A stretch of DNA of 64,000 nt from Candidatus Hydrogenedentota bacterium (GTDB lineage: Bacteria > Hydrogenedentota > Hydrogenedentia > Hydrogenedentales > SLHB01). This document shows positions 52,091 through 60,853 of this stretch, piece after piece. The position numbers were made by a program, and so were the translations under genes. Below the pieces are notes generated by a model. That model was not told where the DNA came from, did not search any database, and saw only the letters and a list, made by a program, of their open reading frames with translations. Position 1 is the stretch's first letter. Every line of letters begins with the position of its first letter. The stretch spans positions 1 through 64,000 of the forward strand of contig JACRLJ010000028.1 in assembly GCA_016215105.1 (NCBI GenBank), in the 5' to 3' direction.

Positions 52091-53197
52091 GTGGCGGAAG
52101 ATAACATCACCTGCAGCGCGGGCGCTTACGGGCCGGAGATTCCGGCGCCGGAATTGGCGTACTTGCCGCGCGATCCGAAGTCGTATCGTCCATCGATTGG
52201 GCTCGTTGGCTGCGGTGGGATCACCGCGCACCACCTGGCGGCGTATAAGGCGGCTAAGTACCGCGTGGTCGCGCTGTGCGACGTTGACCGGGCGAAAGCG
52301 GAGTCCCGGCGGAAGCAGTTCTTCCCAAAGGCCACGGTCTACACCGATTACGGGGACCTGCTGAAACACGAAGGAATCGAGGTCGTGGACACTGCGACCC
52401 ACCCCGAAGTGCGCGGACCGATCATCAAGGCGGCGTTGCGCGCGGGGAAACACGTACTGAGCCAGAAGCCCTTTGCCCTGGATCTCGACAAGGGGCAAAA
52501 GCTGGTCGACCTCGCCGACAGACATAAAGTGAAGCTGGCCGTCAATCAGAACGGACGCTGGGCGCCGCATTTCAGCTACGTGCGAAACGTGGTCGCGGCG
52601 GGACTTATCGGCGACGTTATGGGCGCGCATCTTGCGGTGCATTGGGACCATGGCTGGACGGCCGGCACAGTGTTCGACAAGATCCGCCATCTGATCCTCT
52701 ACGATTTCGCGATACATTGGTTCGACATGCTCTGCTGCATTATGGGCGACCGTCCGCCGCGGCGCGTCTACGCCTCCATGACGCACACCTCCACACAGAA
52801 GGCCAAGCCACCCCTGTTAGCGCAAGCGCTCGTCGAGTACAAAGGCGCGCAGGCCACGCTCGTGTTCGACGCGGACACGCGTTTCGGCGCGCGGGACTCC
52901 ACGGTCGTCACGGGCACGAAAGGGACGCTGACGTGTTCCGGACCGGACCTGAATCGCCAAAGCGTAACGCTGTACACCGAGGAGGGATTCGCCACGCCGC
53001 GTCTGGAAGGAACATGGTTCACGAACGGCTTCCACGGCACGATGGGGGAACTGCTTTGTGCAATTGAAGAAGACCGCGAACCCTCAAACAGCGCGCTAAA
53101 CAATCTCCGCGGCCTCGCCCTCTGCTTCGCCGCAACCGCCAGCGCGGAAACCCACCGGCCAAAGAAGCCGGGTCAGATCCTGCGGATGAACAAATAG
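52091..53197 (+). CDS. Gfo/Idh/MocA family oxidoreductase
   Basis: A 368-residue cytoplasmic oxidoreductase. The Rossmann loop is IGLVGCGGITAHHLAAYK, the acid after strand two is VVALCDVDRAKA, and the catalytic region is HVLSQKPFALDLDKG (EKP becomes QKP). YDFAIHWFDMLCCIMGDRPP is the typical C-terminal helix. A GTG start at 52091 with AGGGAG upstream is chosen; the longer frame overlaps the membrane protein gene. The QKP variant is common in the myo-inositol and glucose-6-phosphate-type subgroups and still permits catalysis. Confidence 0.9.
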   Translation: MAEDNITCSAGAYGPEIPAPELAYLPRDPKSYRPSIGLVGCGGITAHHLAAYKAAKYRVVALCDVDRAKAESRRKQFFPKATVYTDYGDLLKHEGIEVVDTATHPEVRGPIIKAALRAGKHVLSQKPFALDLDKGQKLVDLADRHKVKLAVNQNGRWAPHFSYVRNVVAAGLIGDVMGAHLAVHWDHGWTAGTVFDKIRHLILYDFAIHWFDMLCCIMGDRPPRRVYASMTHTSTQKAKPPLLAQALVEYKGAQATLVFDADTRFGARDSTVVTGTKGTLTCSGPDLNRQSVTLYTEEGFATPRLEGTWFTNGFHGTMGELLCAIEEDREPSNSALNNLRGLALCFAATASAETHRPKKPGQILRMNK

Positions 53198-53231
53198 CGC
53201 CGCGAAGCTCTTAGAATATGGCCGACATGCC

Positions 53232-53261
53232 ATTCTTCGTCCGCCGCAGCGAACGAAGAAT
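53232..53261. repeat. Hairpin after the oxidoreductase gene
   Basis: ATTCTTCGT (53232-53240) and ACGAAGAAT (53253-53261) form a 9-bp stem with a 12-base loop, 35 bases after the stop at 53197. No T-run follows. The 200-base gap holds no gene. Confidence 0.55.
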
Positions 53262-53322
53262 CTACGGCTAGTGGGGGAATACGTCATGCAATAAGTAGTG
53301 CGCCACCCGCGCTCGTCGCCCT

Positions 53323-53378
53323 GTCCCTTGCGTCTCTTAGGTCTCTTAGGTCCCTTTGGTCCCTTTATGTCTCTTTCC
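53323..53378. repeat. Nonamer tandem repeat, GTCTCTTAG type
   Basis: Six units led by GTC (GTCCCTTGC, GTCTCTTAG twice, GTCCCTTTG, GTCCCTTTAT, GTCTCTTTC), period 9 apart from one 10-base unit. Their content differs from the GA-rich arrays but the length and leading GTC are the same. Lies between two convergent genes. Confidence 0.65.
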
Positions 53379-53395
53379 TTCATTCTTCTCAGCCA

Positions 53396-54961
53396 TCAAT
53401 TCCCCGCGCCGTTCAACGCCCCACGCATCTTCTCCAGCACGAAGTCCACCACCTCATACCCCGCGATGAGCGGCAGCTTCGTCAACGCGCTAGGCGGACA
53501 CCCGGCCTTGTACGTTTGCACGCTGATGTCCAATCCGGCGGCGTTGAGGTGCTGGGCGAACGCCGTCGCCGGTTTGAGGTCGTGAAAGTAAATGCCGGCA
53601 AGATGCCGCCGCCCTTCGATGGCGCTAATGCGATCCGAGAACTCATCACCGAGTTCACGAAGCCGCGCCTCGTAGTACTCGCCCACGGCGGACGTAACTT
53701 CCGCGTTCGCCTCAGCCCAGCGCATGGTGATGAGATAGGCGAGCGAGGCGAGTTCCTCCTGGCCGTTAGTGACGAGCGCGCCGAACTGAGGCAACGTGTC
53801 CAGGTCCGCGGTGAAGAGTAGCCGGGAAGCCGGGTACTCGCCGCCCGGAAAACCTTTCCCGATCGCCACGAGCGCGGGCTTGAGACCGTACTCGCGGTAC
53901 ATGAACAACTCGGGACTCCACAGCCCGGTCTGAATCTCGTCCACCATCGCGGGCACATCGTGACGCGCGCAGAGGGCATAGGCCCGGCGGATAAACTTTT
54001 CACTGAGTCGCTTGCCCGCGTAGTTCATCAACACCAACTCGTGAAAGAAACCCGCGATCTTATACGGCGCGGAATCGAACTTCTCGAAGGCGGCGTTGAG
54101 TCCCGCGATATCGTTGGGCCGTACCGCGCGCACCACGAGGGTCCCGCTCTTCTCGAGGCGCTTACGCATCTCTGGCCACATCCCGCGCATAATCTGCGCC
54201 GTGATGTTGGTTCCATGGTAATTCGCCTGCAGACCGCCCTCGTCATCGCCAATTACCACCAGCACGGGGACGCGTCCCGCATACTTTGGCGCCGCACCTC
54301 CGTCTTGGACGGCGTAAAACCGGTTAAGAACAATCTTGATGGCGGCCTCGGCGGCCAGGCTTCCCGTTTCAAGATTGAGGACGCGGTTGAGCGCGCCGTG
54401 ACGTTTCGCGCGCAGCTCGTGGTCGAGCGCGGTGCGATCATCCGGCATGAGACCGCCCGCGACCCGCACCAATTCCTCTTCGAGCATGCGCGCAATATGG
54501 CCCCGCGTATTGTTGTGCGTCGCATTGGGAACGCCAAGCGCGCCCGCAAGCTCGACGAGGCGGTACCCGGGAAACGCGTGGCCCAGCGGCGTGTGGTAGT
54601 GCTCGCTCTTCGTGATGAGATACAGCCGTCCGTCCTCTCCCACACGATAGTACCCCATCGTCGAAAGCGGCGCCGAGGCGTTCTTGCTGTGAGCGGCAAA
54701 CTGCGCCGTAGTGGCGCCGCGGGCGGAATTCTCGAACGGCGCGGTGAAATCGCGCCCGACTTTCCGCAGCAGCGACAACATCCGTTCCTGGATTCGGACC
54801 GGGAAGAATTCGACCTTGACGTTCGCCAAGGTCCTGGGCTCGGCGATGGGTTCCCCGGTCAAGCGGGCGCACGCGGCGCACACCGTGTCGGTGTAGTCCG
54901 CCCCAAGCAAATCCCGCAGCGACAGACGAACGGAACGAAAAGCGGTATGTCTCGATTTCAC
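53396..54961 (-). CDS. Class III aminotransferase-like PLP enzyme
   Basis: A 521-residue PLP-dependent enzyme of the class III aminotransferase fold. The pyridine-ring aspartate is in VDEIQTGLWSPELF and the lysine is in VAIGKGFPGGEYPA, with the TNGQEEL phosphate-side segment nearby. The N-terminal 200 residues are longer than in standard members and of unknown role. Substrate specificity is not clear. A GTG start at 54961 with TTTGGGAG upstream is preferred over the ATG at 55090, which would add 43 residues from a promoter-like region. The thiolase gene starts divergently about 300 bases away. Confidence 0.85.
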   Translation of the reverse strand: MKSRHTAFRSVRLSLRDLLGADYTDTVCAACARLTGEPIAEPRTLANVKVEFFPVRIQERMLSLLRKVGRDFTAPFENSARGATTAQFAAHSKNASAPLSTMGYYRVGEDGRLYLITKSEHYHTPLGHAFPGYRLVELAGALGVPNATHNNTRGHIARMLEEELVRVAGGLMPDDRTALDHELRAKRHGALNRVLNLETGSLAAEAAIKIVLNRFYAVQDGGAAPKYAGRVPVLVVIGDDEGGLQANYHGTNITAQIMRGMWPEMRKRLEKSGTLVVRAVRPNDIAGLNAAFEKFDSAPYKIAGFFHELVLMNYAGKRLSEKFIRRAYALCARHDVPAMVDEIQTGLWSPELFMYREYGLKPALVAIGKGFPGGEYPASRLLFTADLDTLPQFGALVTNGQEELASLAYLITMRWAEANAEVTSAVGEYYEARLRELGDEFSDRISAIEGRRHLAGIYFHDLKPATAFAQHLNAAGLDISVQTYKAGCPPSALTKLPLIAGYEVVDFVLEKMRGALNGAGN

Positions 54962-55263
54962 GCGAAACTCCCAAAGGTAGAAGGTGGCGCAATGGGCCGG
55001 TTGAAATAAGGATTGCGGATCACGATACGAACAAACACTATGGTAGACGGTAGTGGTTTCGGGATCAATCGAAGCGCCCCGCGAAGGCAAAGGTGCCGTC
55101 GCCGGGGTAGGGCGGATTTGCCAAAACCGCCGTCGCGATTTCGAGACGCTACGTGCTACACTACCACCCCGGCGAACGAGATTGCATCATTCGTCTATCG
55201 AACCGAAAACAGGACCTACGAGCGTGGCCCGTCCTTTTCCAGCGGCGCCCAAGGAGTTGAACC

Positions 55264-56283
55264 ATGCGTGAAGCGTTTATTGTCGAGGCAGTGCGGACAC
55301 CTGTAGGCCGGGGCCGGGAAGACGGCGCGTTGCACGGCGTGTATCCCGTGGATTTGCTGGCCGCGGTTCTGGCGGAAGTCACCAAGCGCGCCGGCGTTGA
55401 CAAGGCCCAGGTCGAAGACGTCGTTGGCGGCTGCGTGTCGCCCACGAGCGAACAAGGCGCAAACCTGCCGCGGCTGGCGCTGTTGAAGGCCGGCTTTCCC
55501 GTAGAGGTCCCGGGTGTTCAGGTCAACCGCATGTGCGGGTCGAGCCAACAAGCCGCGCATTTCGTCAGCCAGGCGATCATCTCCGGCGACATGGATCTCG
55601 CCATCGCGGCGGGAGTCGAGATGATGGGCCGCGTGCCTATGGGCAGCGACTGGGGCATCCTGACGGACGATTTCCTCAAGACCTTTCCCTATCCGCTGAC
55701 CAGCATGGGCGTATGCGCCGAGAAGGTGGCCGCAAAATGGAATTTGTCGCGCCGTGAACTGGACGAGTTCTCCGCGGAAAGCCACGTCAAGGCCGTGCGC
55801 GCCATCGAGAGCGGCCACTTCAAGAGCCAGATTCTGCCGATCGCCGTTAAGCGCAACGGCGATTCGGTGATCGTGTCCGGAGAAAAGGCCGACGCGCTCG
55901 GCCTGAAGAAGCGCGCCCGAATCAAGACGCGCGTCGTCGTCGGAAGCGACCCCGAGCTCACCCTCTCCGGTCCGATTCCCGCGACGCAGAAGGCGCTCGC
56001 CAAGGCAGGACTGAAGATCGACGATATGGATGTGATCGAAATCAACGAGGCGTTTGCCAGCGTAGTGTTGGCCTGGGCTAAAGAGATCAAGCCCAAGATG
56101 GACCGCGTAAACCCGAACGGCGGCGCCATCGCGCTCGGCCATCCCCTCGGCGCCACCGGCGCCATCCTTATGACCAAGATCGTCCACGAACTCGAACGCA
56201 CTGGCGCCCGCTACGGCCTCCAAACCATGTGCATAGGCCACGGCATGGCCACCGCGACAATTATCGAGCGGGTGGGCGCCTGA
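55264..56283 (+). CDS. Thiolase (acyl-CoA acetyltransferase), internally shortened
   Basis: A 339-residue thiolase, about 50 residues shorter than usual. The acyl-cysteine is C91 (NRMCGSSQQA), the NEAF loop is present, the catalytic histidine is H293 (GGAIALGHPLGATGA) and the second cysteine is C323 (MCIGHGMA, where most have CIGGG). The block normally lying between about residue 200 and 202, with the TAGN-SS-NDGAAA motif, is missing; the frame passes from KRNGD straight to SVIVSGEKADALGLKKRARI. With that loop lost the enzyme may be inactive, or may have a changed acyl site. The start has CCAAGGAGTTGAACC upstream. Confidence 0.88.
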   Translation: MREAFIVEAVRTPVGRGREDGALHGVYPVDLLAAVLAEVTKRAGVDKAQVEDVVGGCVSPTSEQGANLPRLALLKAGFPVEVPGVQVNRMCGSSQQAAHFVSQAIISGDMDLAIAAGVEMMGRVPMGSDWGILTDDFLKTFPYPLTSMGVCAEKVAAKWNLSRRELDEFSAESHVKAVRAIESGHFKSQILPIAVKRNGDSVIVSGEKADALGLKKRARIKTRVVVGSDPELTLSGPIPATQKALAKAGLKIDDMDVIEINEAFASVVLAWAKEIKPKMDRVNPNGGAIALGHPLGATGAILMTKIVHELERTGARYGLQTMCIGHGMATATIIERVGA

Positions 56284-56306
56284 ACGGCGAAGGCCGCCGG
56301 TCTTGA

Positions 56307-56397
56307 GCCCCGGTAGGGGCGTTCGGAGAGTAGCCGGGGGTGACCGCCAGGGAACCCCCGGATCAGAGCGCAACCCACCGGACAGCCCCAACGGGGC
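56307..56397. repeat. Two-hairpin REP-like element, second type
   Basis: GCCCCGGTAGGGGC (56307-56320), then a hairpin CCGGGGG / CCCCCGG (56334-56361), then GCCCCAACGGGGC (56385-56397). The layout of a small palindrome followed by a larger hairpin matches the elements at 19869 and 20055, though the sequence differs. It follows the thiolase gene; no gene lies in 56284-56586. Confidence 0.8.
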
Positions 56398-56532
56398 GCA
56401 GCATACCCCCGTGCTCCGCAGTGGCGTCTTACCCTGAATAGCGCTACGCTCTCGTGCGAGATGTCCGGATGAGCCAATTGCCCATCGTCCGTCTGGGGAA
56501 GACTATGTTGTAATAATAGAAGCCATGTCACC

Positions 56533-56578
56533 TCTTTCCGTTGGAACGCCACTGCTATATAGTGATCAACGGGAAAGG
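56533..56578 (+). promoter_or_regulatory. Leader stem that may cover the ribosome binding site
   Basis: CTTTCCGTTG (56533-56542) is nearly complementary to CAACGGGAAAG (56568-56578). The right arm contains the GGGAAAGG that should act as ribosome binding site for the sigma factor gene at 56587, so folding would hide it. The 25-base loop holds a TATATAG. Confidence 0.4.
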
Positions 56579-56586
56579 CGTTTCCG

Positions 56587-58311
56587 ATGGAACTCATTCA
56601 TCAAATCGAGGCGAGTTTGGCGGGGGACAAGGATGCCTTCGGGCAGATCGTGTCGCGGTATCAGGGGGTGGTGTGCGCGACGGCGTACAGCGTGACGGGG
56701 CACCGGCAGCAAAGCGAGGATGTCGCGCAGGAAACGTTCGTGACCGCGTGGCAGCGCCTGGGCGATCTGCGCGACCTGAACAAACTTCCGGCGTGGTTGT
56801 GCGGGATCGCGCGGAACATGGCGCGGAACGCGGCGCGGAGGCAGGCGCGCGATCCCTTGCACGCGGCGGCGGATCTCGATGAGTCGCAGGCCGCCGGGCG
56901 CGACGATGTGGTCGAGACGCCGAGCCAGGCGGAGCGGGAATCACTCTTGTGGCAGACCATGGCGCAGATCCCGGAGGAGTACCGCGAACCGCTGGTTCTG
57001 TTCTACCGCGAGGGACACTCCGTACGCGCCGTCGCCGAAGCGCTCGATCTGTCCGAGGACGCCGTCAAGCAACGCCTTTCCCGTGGCCGCAAGATGCTCA
57101 AGGGGCGCGTCGCGGCGATGGTCGAGTCCACGCTCGAGCAGACCGGCCCCGGTATGGGATTCTCGGCGGCGGTGCTCGGCGCGTTGCCGCTGCTTCCAAG
57201 CCAGGTTGCGGTGTCGGGTGCGCTCGGGACCGCGGCCGGGAAAGGGCTGGCCGCAAAAAGCGCGCTCGGCGGCGCCTTCGTGACTGCGGCGGGAGTTGGC
57301 GCCATTGGCGGGCTTATCGGCGCCGTAGCGGGGATGACCGGCGGATTCTTCGGCATGTGGGCGGGCATACGCAACAGCCCCACCCTGCGCGTGCGCCGTT
57401 GCATGCTCAAGTGCTGCGCCGTGACCTACGCGCTCTTTTGGGCATTCCTGGGCTATCAGGGGATGACCGGAGCGTTGTTCTGGAAAACTCCCATTGTGAT
57501 GGCGTCGCTCTCTGCCGCGGGCTGGGCCGTCTACATTCCAGGGCTTCTTCTGCTCATTGTGACGAGCAATCGAAGGGGGGAGCGGATTCTGAAAGAAGAC
57601 CGCGGCACGCTGCCAGCTCCGGGCCGATCGCTCGAAGAATCCGAGTTGTCCCTTTCCCGAGTGTGGCGGACATTTGTCTGGACCTTTGCGTTGGCCGCGC
57701 TGGGATCGGCGGGCATTGTCCTCTGGGTCTATTCAATGCCATGGTACCGAGCCATCTGGTTGAGCGCCGCTGGGCTTGCCGCGGTGTCTCACTTCACCTT
57801 TGTTGAATTGTATCGCAAAGGAGTACAAATGGCGCACGACGAAGCGGCATTCGAGGCCAACCCACCCGCGGCCCATTCGCGGATGGAAGCGTATATGGAC
57901 CGGGACTCGACAGCGGAGCCGGGCCCGCGCGTCGGGTTCTACAACGACCTCGCCGCATACACCGGTTCGATATTCGGGCCGATGGCCGCGTTATTGGCGG
58001 GTTCGATCATCCGGGGAAGTCATCTGATAACGCTCGTCCTCACGGTGTTCTGTTTGGTGGCGCTCGCCATCGGCATGACACTGAGGACCCCGCGTGCGGC
58101 CCGTCGATGGGGCGCGCTCCTGTCATGCCTCATCATGGGTATCGTCAGTGGAGTAGGATACGGCGTATTCTGGCCCGAATGGGGCATGGGCGGATACGGC
58201 ACGACGTTTCTGAGGGGCTACTGGGCCGGCGCGATTCCCCTCGCGCTCTATTGGTGCGTGGGCATTGCGGCGTTCGTTACCCTGTCCAAAGGAACGGCGC
58301 CGCGCAAGTAG
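56587..58311 (+). CDS. ECF sigma factor fused to a membrane domain
   Basis: A 574-residue protein. The first 175 residues are an extracytoplasmic-function sigma factor: sigma-2 (DAFGQIVSRYQGVVCATAYS, SEDVAQETFVTAWQRLG) and sigma-4 (IPEEYREPLVLFYREGHSVR, DAVKQRLSRGRKMLKGRV). After a linker the rest has about eight hydrophobic helices, among them LSAAGWAVYIPGLLLLIVTS and SLLVLTVFCLVALAIGM-like segments. A fused membrane domain would tether the sigma factor and could take the place of an anti-sigma factor. No separate anti-sigma gene is visible. The ribosome binding site is weak and lies in a possible hairpin. Confidence 0.88.
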   Translation: MELIHQIEASLAGDKDAFGQIVSRYQGVVCATAYSVTGHRQQSEDVAQETFVTAWQRLGDLRDLNKLPAWLCGIARNMARNAARRQARDPLHAAADLDESQAAGRDDVVETPSQAERESLLWQTMAQIPEEYREPLVLFYREGHSVRAVAEALDLSEDAVKQRLSRGRKMLKGRVAAMVESTLEQTGPGMGFSAAVLGALPLLPSQVAVSGALGTAAGKGLAAKSALGGAFVTAAGVGAIGGLIGAVAGMTGGFFGMWAGIRNSPTLRVRRCMLKCCAVTYALFWAFLGYQGMTGALFWKTPIVMASLSAAGWAVYIPGLLLLIVTSNRRGERILKEDRGTLPAPGRSLEESELSLSRVWRTFVWTFALAALGSAGIVLWVYSMPWYRAIWLSAAGLAAVSHFTFVELYRKGVQMAHDEAAFEANPPAAHSRMEAYMDRDSTAEPGPRVGFYNDLAAYTGSIFGPMAALLAGSIIRGSHLITLVLTVFCLVALAIGMTLRTPRAARRWGALLSCLIMGIVSGVGYGVFWPEWGMGGYGTTFLRGYWAGAIPLALYWCVGIAAFVTLSKGTAPRK

Positions 58312-58363
58312 CGCTACATTGAATGGCCCTGCAACCGGACACTTCCTAAGCAGGTTTCGCCAA

Positions 58364-58408
58364 GTCCGCCAGGTCCGGCAAGTCCGACCCGTCTGATCCG
58401 TCTGATCC
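58364..58408. repeat. Nonamer tandem repeat, GTCCGACCC type
   Basis: Five 9-base units (GTCCGCCAG, GTCCGGCAA, GTCCGACCC, GTCTGATCC twice) directly after the sigma factor gene. Same family as at 37524 and 17468. Confidence 0.85.
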
Positions 58409-58526
58409 GCCCACTTCCCATGCGCCACCACTCCACACTAGTTTGGACAATCCTGACGCTACGCGGCTATGCTAGATAGGACGAAGGTGCGGGACACAAT
58501 GCGCCCAGCACGGTGGAGATGAGCAT

Positions 58527-58835
58527 ATGAACGCCATTCTAGCGGATCGGAGTGAGGACCTTCAGGCGCTTTGCAGTCAATACCACGTGGAACGCCTCGA
58601 GCTCTTTGGCTCCGCGGTAGGGGACACGTTTGACCCGGAGCGCAGTGATTTCGATTTCCTGGTTCGCTTTGAACCGTCGTCACCGGAAGACCATGCAGAT
58701 CGGTACTTCGGGCTCCTGGCCGCGCTCCAGGATCTGCTGGAACGGAATGTTGACTTGGTTGAGTCCACCGCTATCCGGAACCCCTTCTTCTTGCGCAGCG
58801 TCGAATCATCCCGGACTCTCATATATGGAACCTGA
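58527..58835 (+). CDS. MNT-type nucleotidyltransferase
   Basis: A 102-residue minimal nucleotidyltransferase. The motif LELFGSAVGDTFDPERSDFD with FLVRFEP shows GSxxxG and the SDFDF metal site; the RNPFFLRSVESSRTLIYGT end is typical of antitoxin-type members that sit before HEPN genes. The ATG at 58527 has GGTGGAG upstream. A short frame beginning at 58825 (MEPDSAPRHCRAARV) looks like the first residues of a HEPN partner but ends after 28 codons. The pair is therefore probably a decayed MNT/HEPN module, in contrast to the one at 50160, which has no partner at all. Confidence 0.88.
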   Translation: MNAILADRSEDLQALCSQYHVERLELFGSAVGDTFDPERSDFDFLVRFEPSSPEDHADRYFGLLAALQDLLERNVDLVESTAIRNPFFLRSVESSRTLIYGT

Positions 58836-58907
58836 TTCTGCGCCTCGGCATTGCCGCGCAGCAAGGGTGCCAGGCATCCCTTGTCCGATTCATGCTAGAA
58901 TTACTTC

Positions 58908-59129
58908 ATGACCGCCGCAAAACACGTTCTGCTCCACTTGCTGGTCTCGGGCTGCACCATCCTATTGGTCTTGGTGTGGGCTCATGGTATCGTCTCTGAG
59001 TCTTGGTTTGGCCAGTGGGGTGTGTATTTCGTACCTCTGCCATTGGGCTGCTATTTCTTCTTTCTTTATGTTCCACCCGCGCTGAAGCAAGTTATGGCGT
59101 GGGAAGCGCGGCGAAACCGCCGACTCTGA
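58908..59129 (+). CDS. Small membrane protein, possibly leaderless
   Basis: A 73-residue protein with two hydrophobic helices (HLLVSGCTILLVLVWAHGIV, YFVPLPLGCYFFFLYV). No ribosome binding site precedes the ATG, but TAGAAT at 58896-58901 lies 6 bases before it, the spacing of a leaderless transcript. Family unknown. No neighbour suggests its role. Confidence 0.6.
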   Translation: MTAAKHVLLHLLVSGCTILLVLVWAHGIVSESWFGQWGVYFVPLPLGCYFFFLYVPPALKQVMAWEARRNRRL

Positions 59130-59327
59130 GCGGATAGGACCCTGGCACCCACCCGCCCCGCCCTCTTCTTGGACTTTCCCTTCGTCCTCCGCTATCCTGA
59201 TTCCATTGGTTGACCCTCATCTCAGGGGCATTCCCGCGAACATCACGAGCATGTCCCTGGCTGGGGGCCGTTGGTGGTGGGAATGAAGCAGGCGGCCTCA
59301 CCGCGAGGACGCCAGAGGGATATAATC

Positions 59328-60698
59328 ATGAGTGACTTGGGTTCCGTTTCGCGCCCGGTGCGCGTCGCCATAGTGGGCAGCGGTCCGAGCGGCTTCTACG
59401 CCGCCGAGGCGCTGCTGAAATCGCAGACCGTTGTTGCCGTAGATATGTTCGACCGGCTTCCAACGCCGTTCGGTCTCGTCCGGCTAGGCGTTGCGCCGGA
59501 CCATCCGAAGATCAAGAGCGTCACGCGCGTGTTCGAGAAGATCGCCGCGCACGAACGCTTCGCCTTCCTCGGCAACGTCCACATCGGGAAAGACATCACC
59601 GTCGAGGAATTGCGCCGGCACTACGACTCGCTGCTGTTCACCTGCGGCGCGGAGACGGATCGCCGCCTCGGCATTCCGGGCGAAGATTTGCCCGGAAGCT
59701 ACACCGCAACCGAGTTCGTGGCGTGGTACAACGGGCATCCCGATTACCGGAACCGCAAATTCGACCTGTCGCACGAGGTGGCCGTCGTCATCGGTCAAGG
59801 AAACGTCGCGATGGACGTGACACGCATCCTCGCCAAGACGGTGGACGAACTGAAGTCCACCGACATCGCCCAGCACGCGCTCGACGCCCTAGCCGAGAGC
59901 AAGGTCAAGGAGATCTACTTGATCGGACGCCGCGGCCCGGTACAGGCGGCCTTCACGCAACCCGAAATCAAAGAGATCGGCGAGCTGGCGGACTGCGATC
60001 CCCTCGTGAGTCCCGCGGACCTCGTCCTGAACGCCGCCAGCCAAATCGAGTTGGAGAATCCGGACAATCAGCATAGCCAAAAGAACTTCGCAATATTGAA
60101 GGACTTCGCGGAACGGACCGTTCGTCCAAGGCACAGGCGCTATCACGTCTGTTTCTACAAAAGCCCGGTCGAAATACGGGGCGCCGGCAAGGTCGAGAGT
60201 GTGGTGCTCGAAAAGAACGAACTCAGTGGAGAGCCATTCAAGCAATCCGCGCATGGGACCGGCGTGAAGGAAGAAATGGCCTGCGGGCTGATCTTCCGCA
60301 GTGTCGGGTACCGGGGCATCGCCATTCCCGGCGTGCCCTTCGACGAGAAGCGCGGCGTGTTTCCCAACACGAACGGGCGGATCGGGGCGGACGGCGCCGC
60401 GCCCGGCATGTACGCGGCCGGGTGGATCAAGCGCGGCCCCAGCGGCGTCATCGGCACCAACAAGCCCGACAGCCAAGCGACCGCCGAGACGCTGTTGTCC
60501 GACGTTCCGCGCCTCACGCCGTGCGAAATTCCGAGCACGCAGGCCGTACTCGACCTCGCGAAATCGCGTGGCGTTCGCGTGGTGAGCTTCGTCGACTGGC
60601 AGAAGATCGACGCCGCCGAAATCGAACGCGGCAAAGCCAAAGGCAAACCCCGCGAGAAATTCGTCACCAAGGAAGAAATGCTCGCGGTACTGGATTGA
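59328..60698 (+). CDS. FAD-dependent ferredoxin/adrenodoxin reductase-like protein
   Basis: A 456-residue flavoprotein of the FprA/adrenodoxin reductase family, which moves electrons between NADPH and ferredoxin. The FAD loop is [18 protein letters not shown], the [20 protein letters not shown] block is diagnostic, the NADPH site is [16 protein letters not shown], and the C-terminal [20 protein letters not shown] finishes the FAD site. [15 protein letters not shown] is also typical. The ATG at 59328 with AGAGGGAT upstream is preferred over 59271. It stands alone on the plus strand, and the Pro/Lys-rich tail ([12 protein letters not shown]) is as in relatives. Confidence 0.93.
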   Translation: MSDLGSVSRPVRVAIVGSGPSGFYAAEALLKSQTVVAVDMFDRLPTPFGLVRLGVAPDHPKIKSVTRVFEKIAAHERFAFLGNVHIGKDITVEELRRHYDSLLFTCGAETDRRLGIPGEDLPGSYTATEFVAWYNGHPDYRNRKFDLSHEVAVVIGQGNVAMDVTRILAKTVDELKSTDIAQHALDALAESKVKEIYLIGRRGPVQAAFTQPEIKEIGELADCDPLVSPADLVLNAASQIELENPDNQHSQKNFAILKDFAERTVRPRHRRYHVCFYKSPVEIRGAGKVESVVLEKNELSGEPFKQSAHGTGVKEEMACGLIFRSVGYRGIAIPGVPFDEKRGVFPNTNGRIGADGAAPGMYAAGWIKRGPSGVIGTNKPDSQATAETLLSDVPRLTPCEIPSTQAVLDLAKSRGVRVVSFVDWQKIDAAEIERGKAKGKPREKFVTKEEMLAVLD

Positions 60699-60853
60699 GT
60701 CAATTCTAGGGTAGAATGCCGCGGACGAACGGCGCGATTAGCCACCGTCCGCGGCGCTTGAGTTAGTGAAGACGGTGAAAGAGAACATTCGCCCTCCCGT
60801 TGCGCCTCGACAGGGCGCCTAGGCGGTCCAATAGCAACCCGTGGAGTTTCGAT

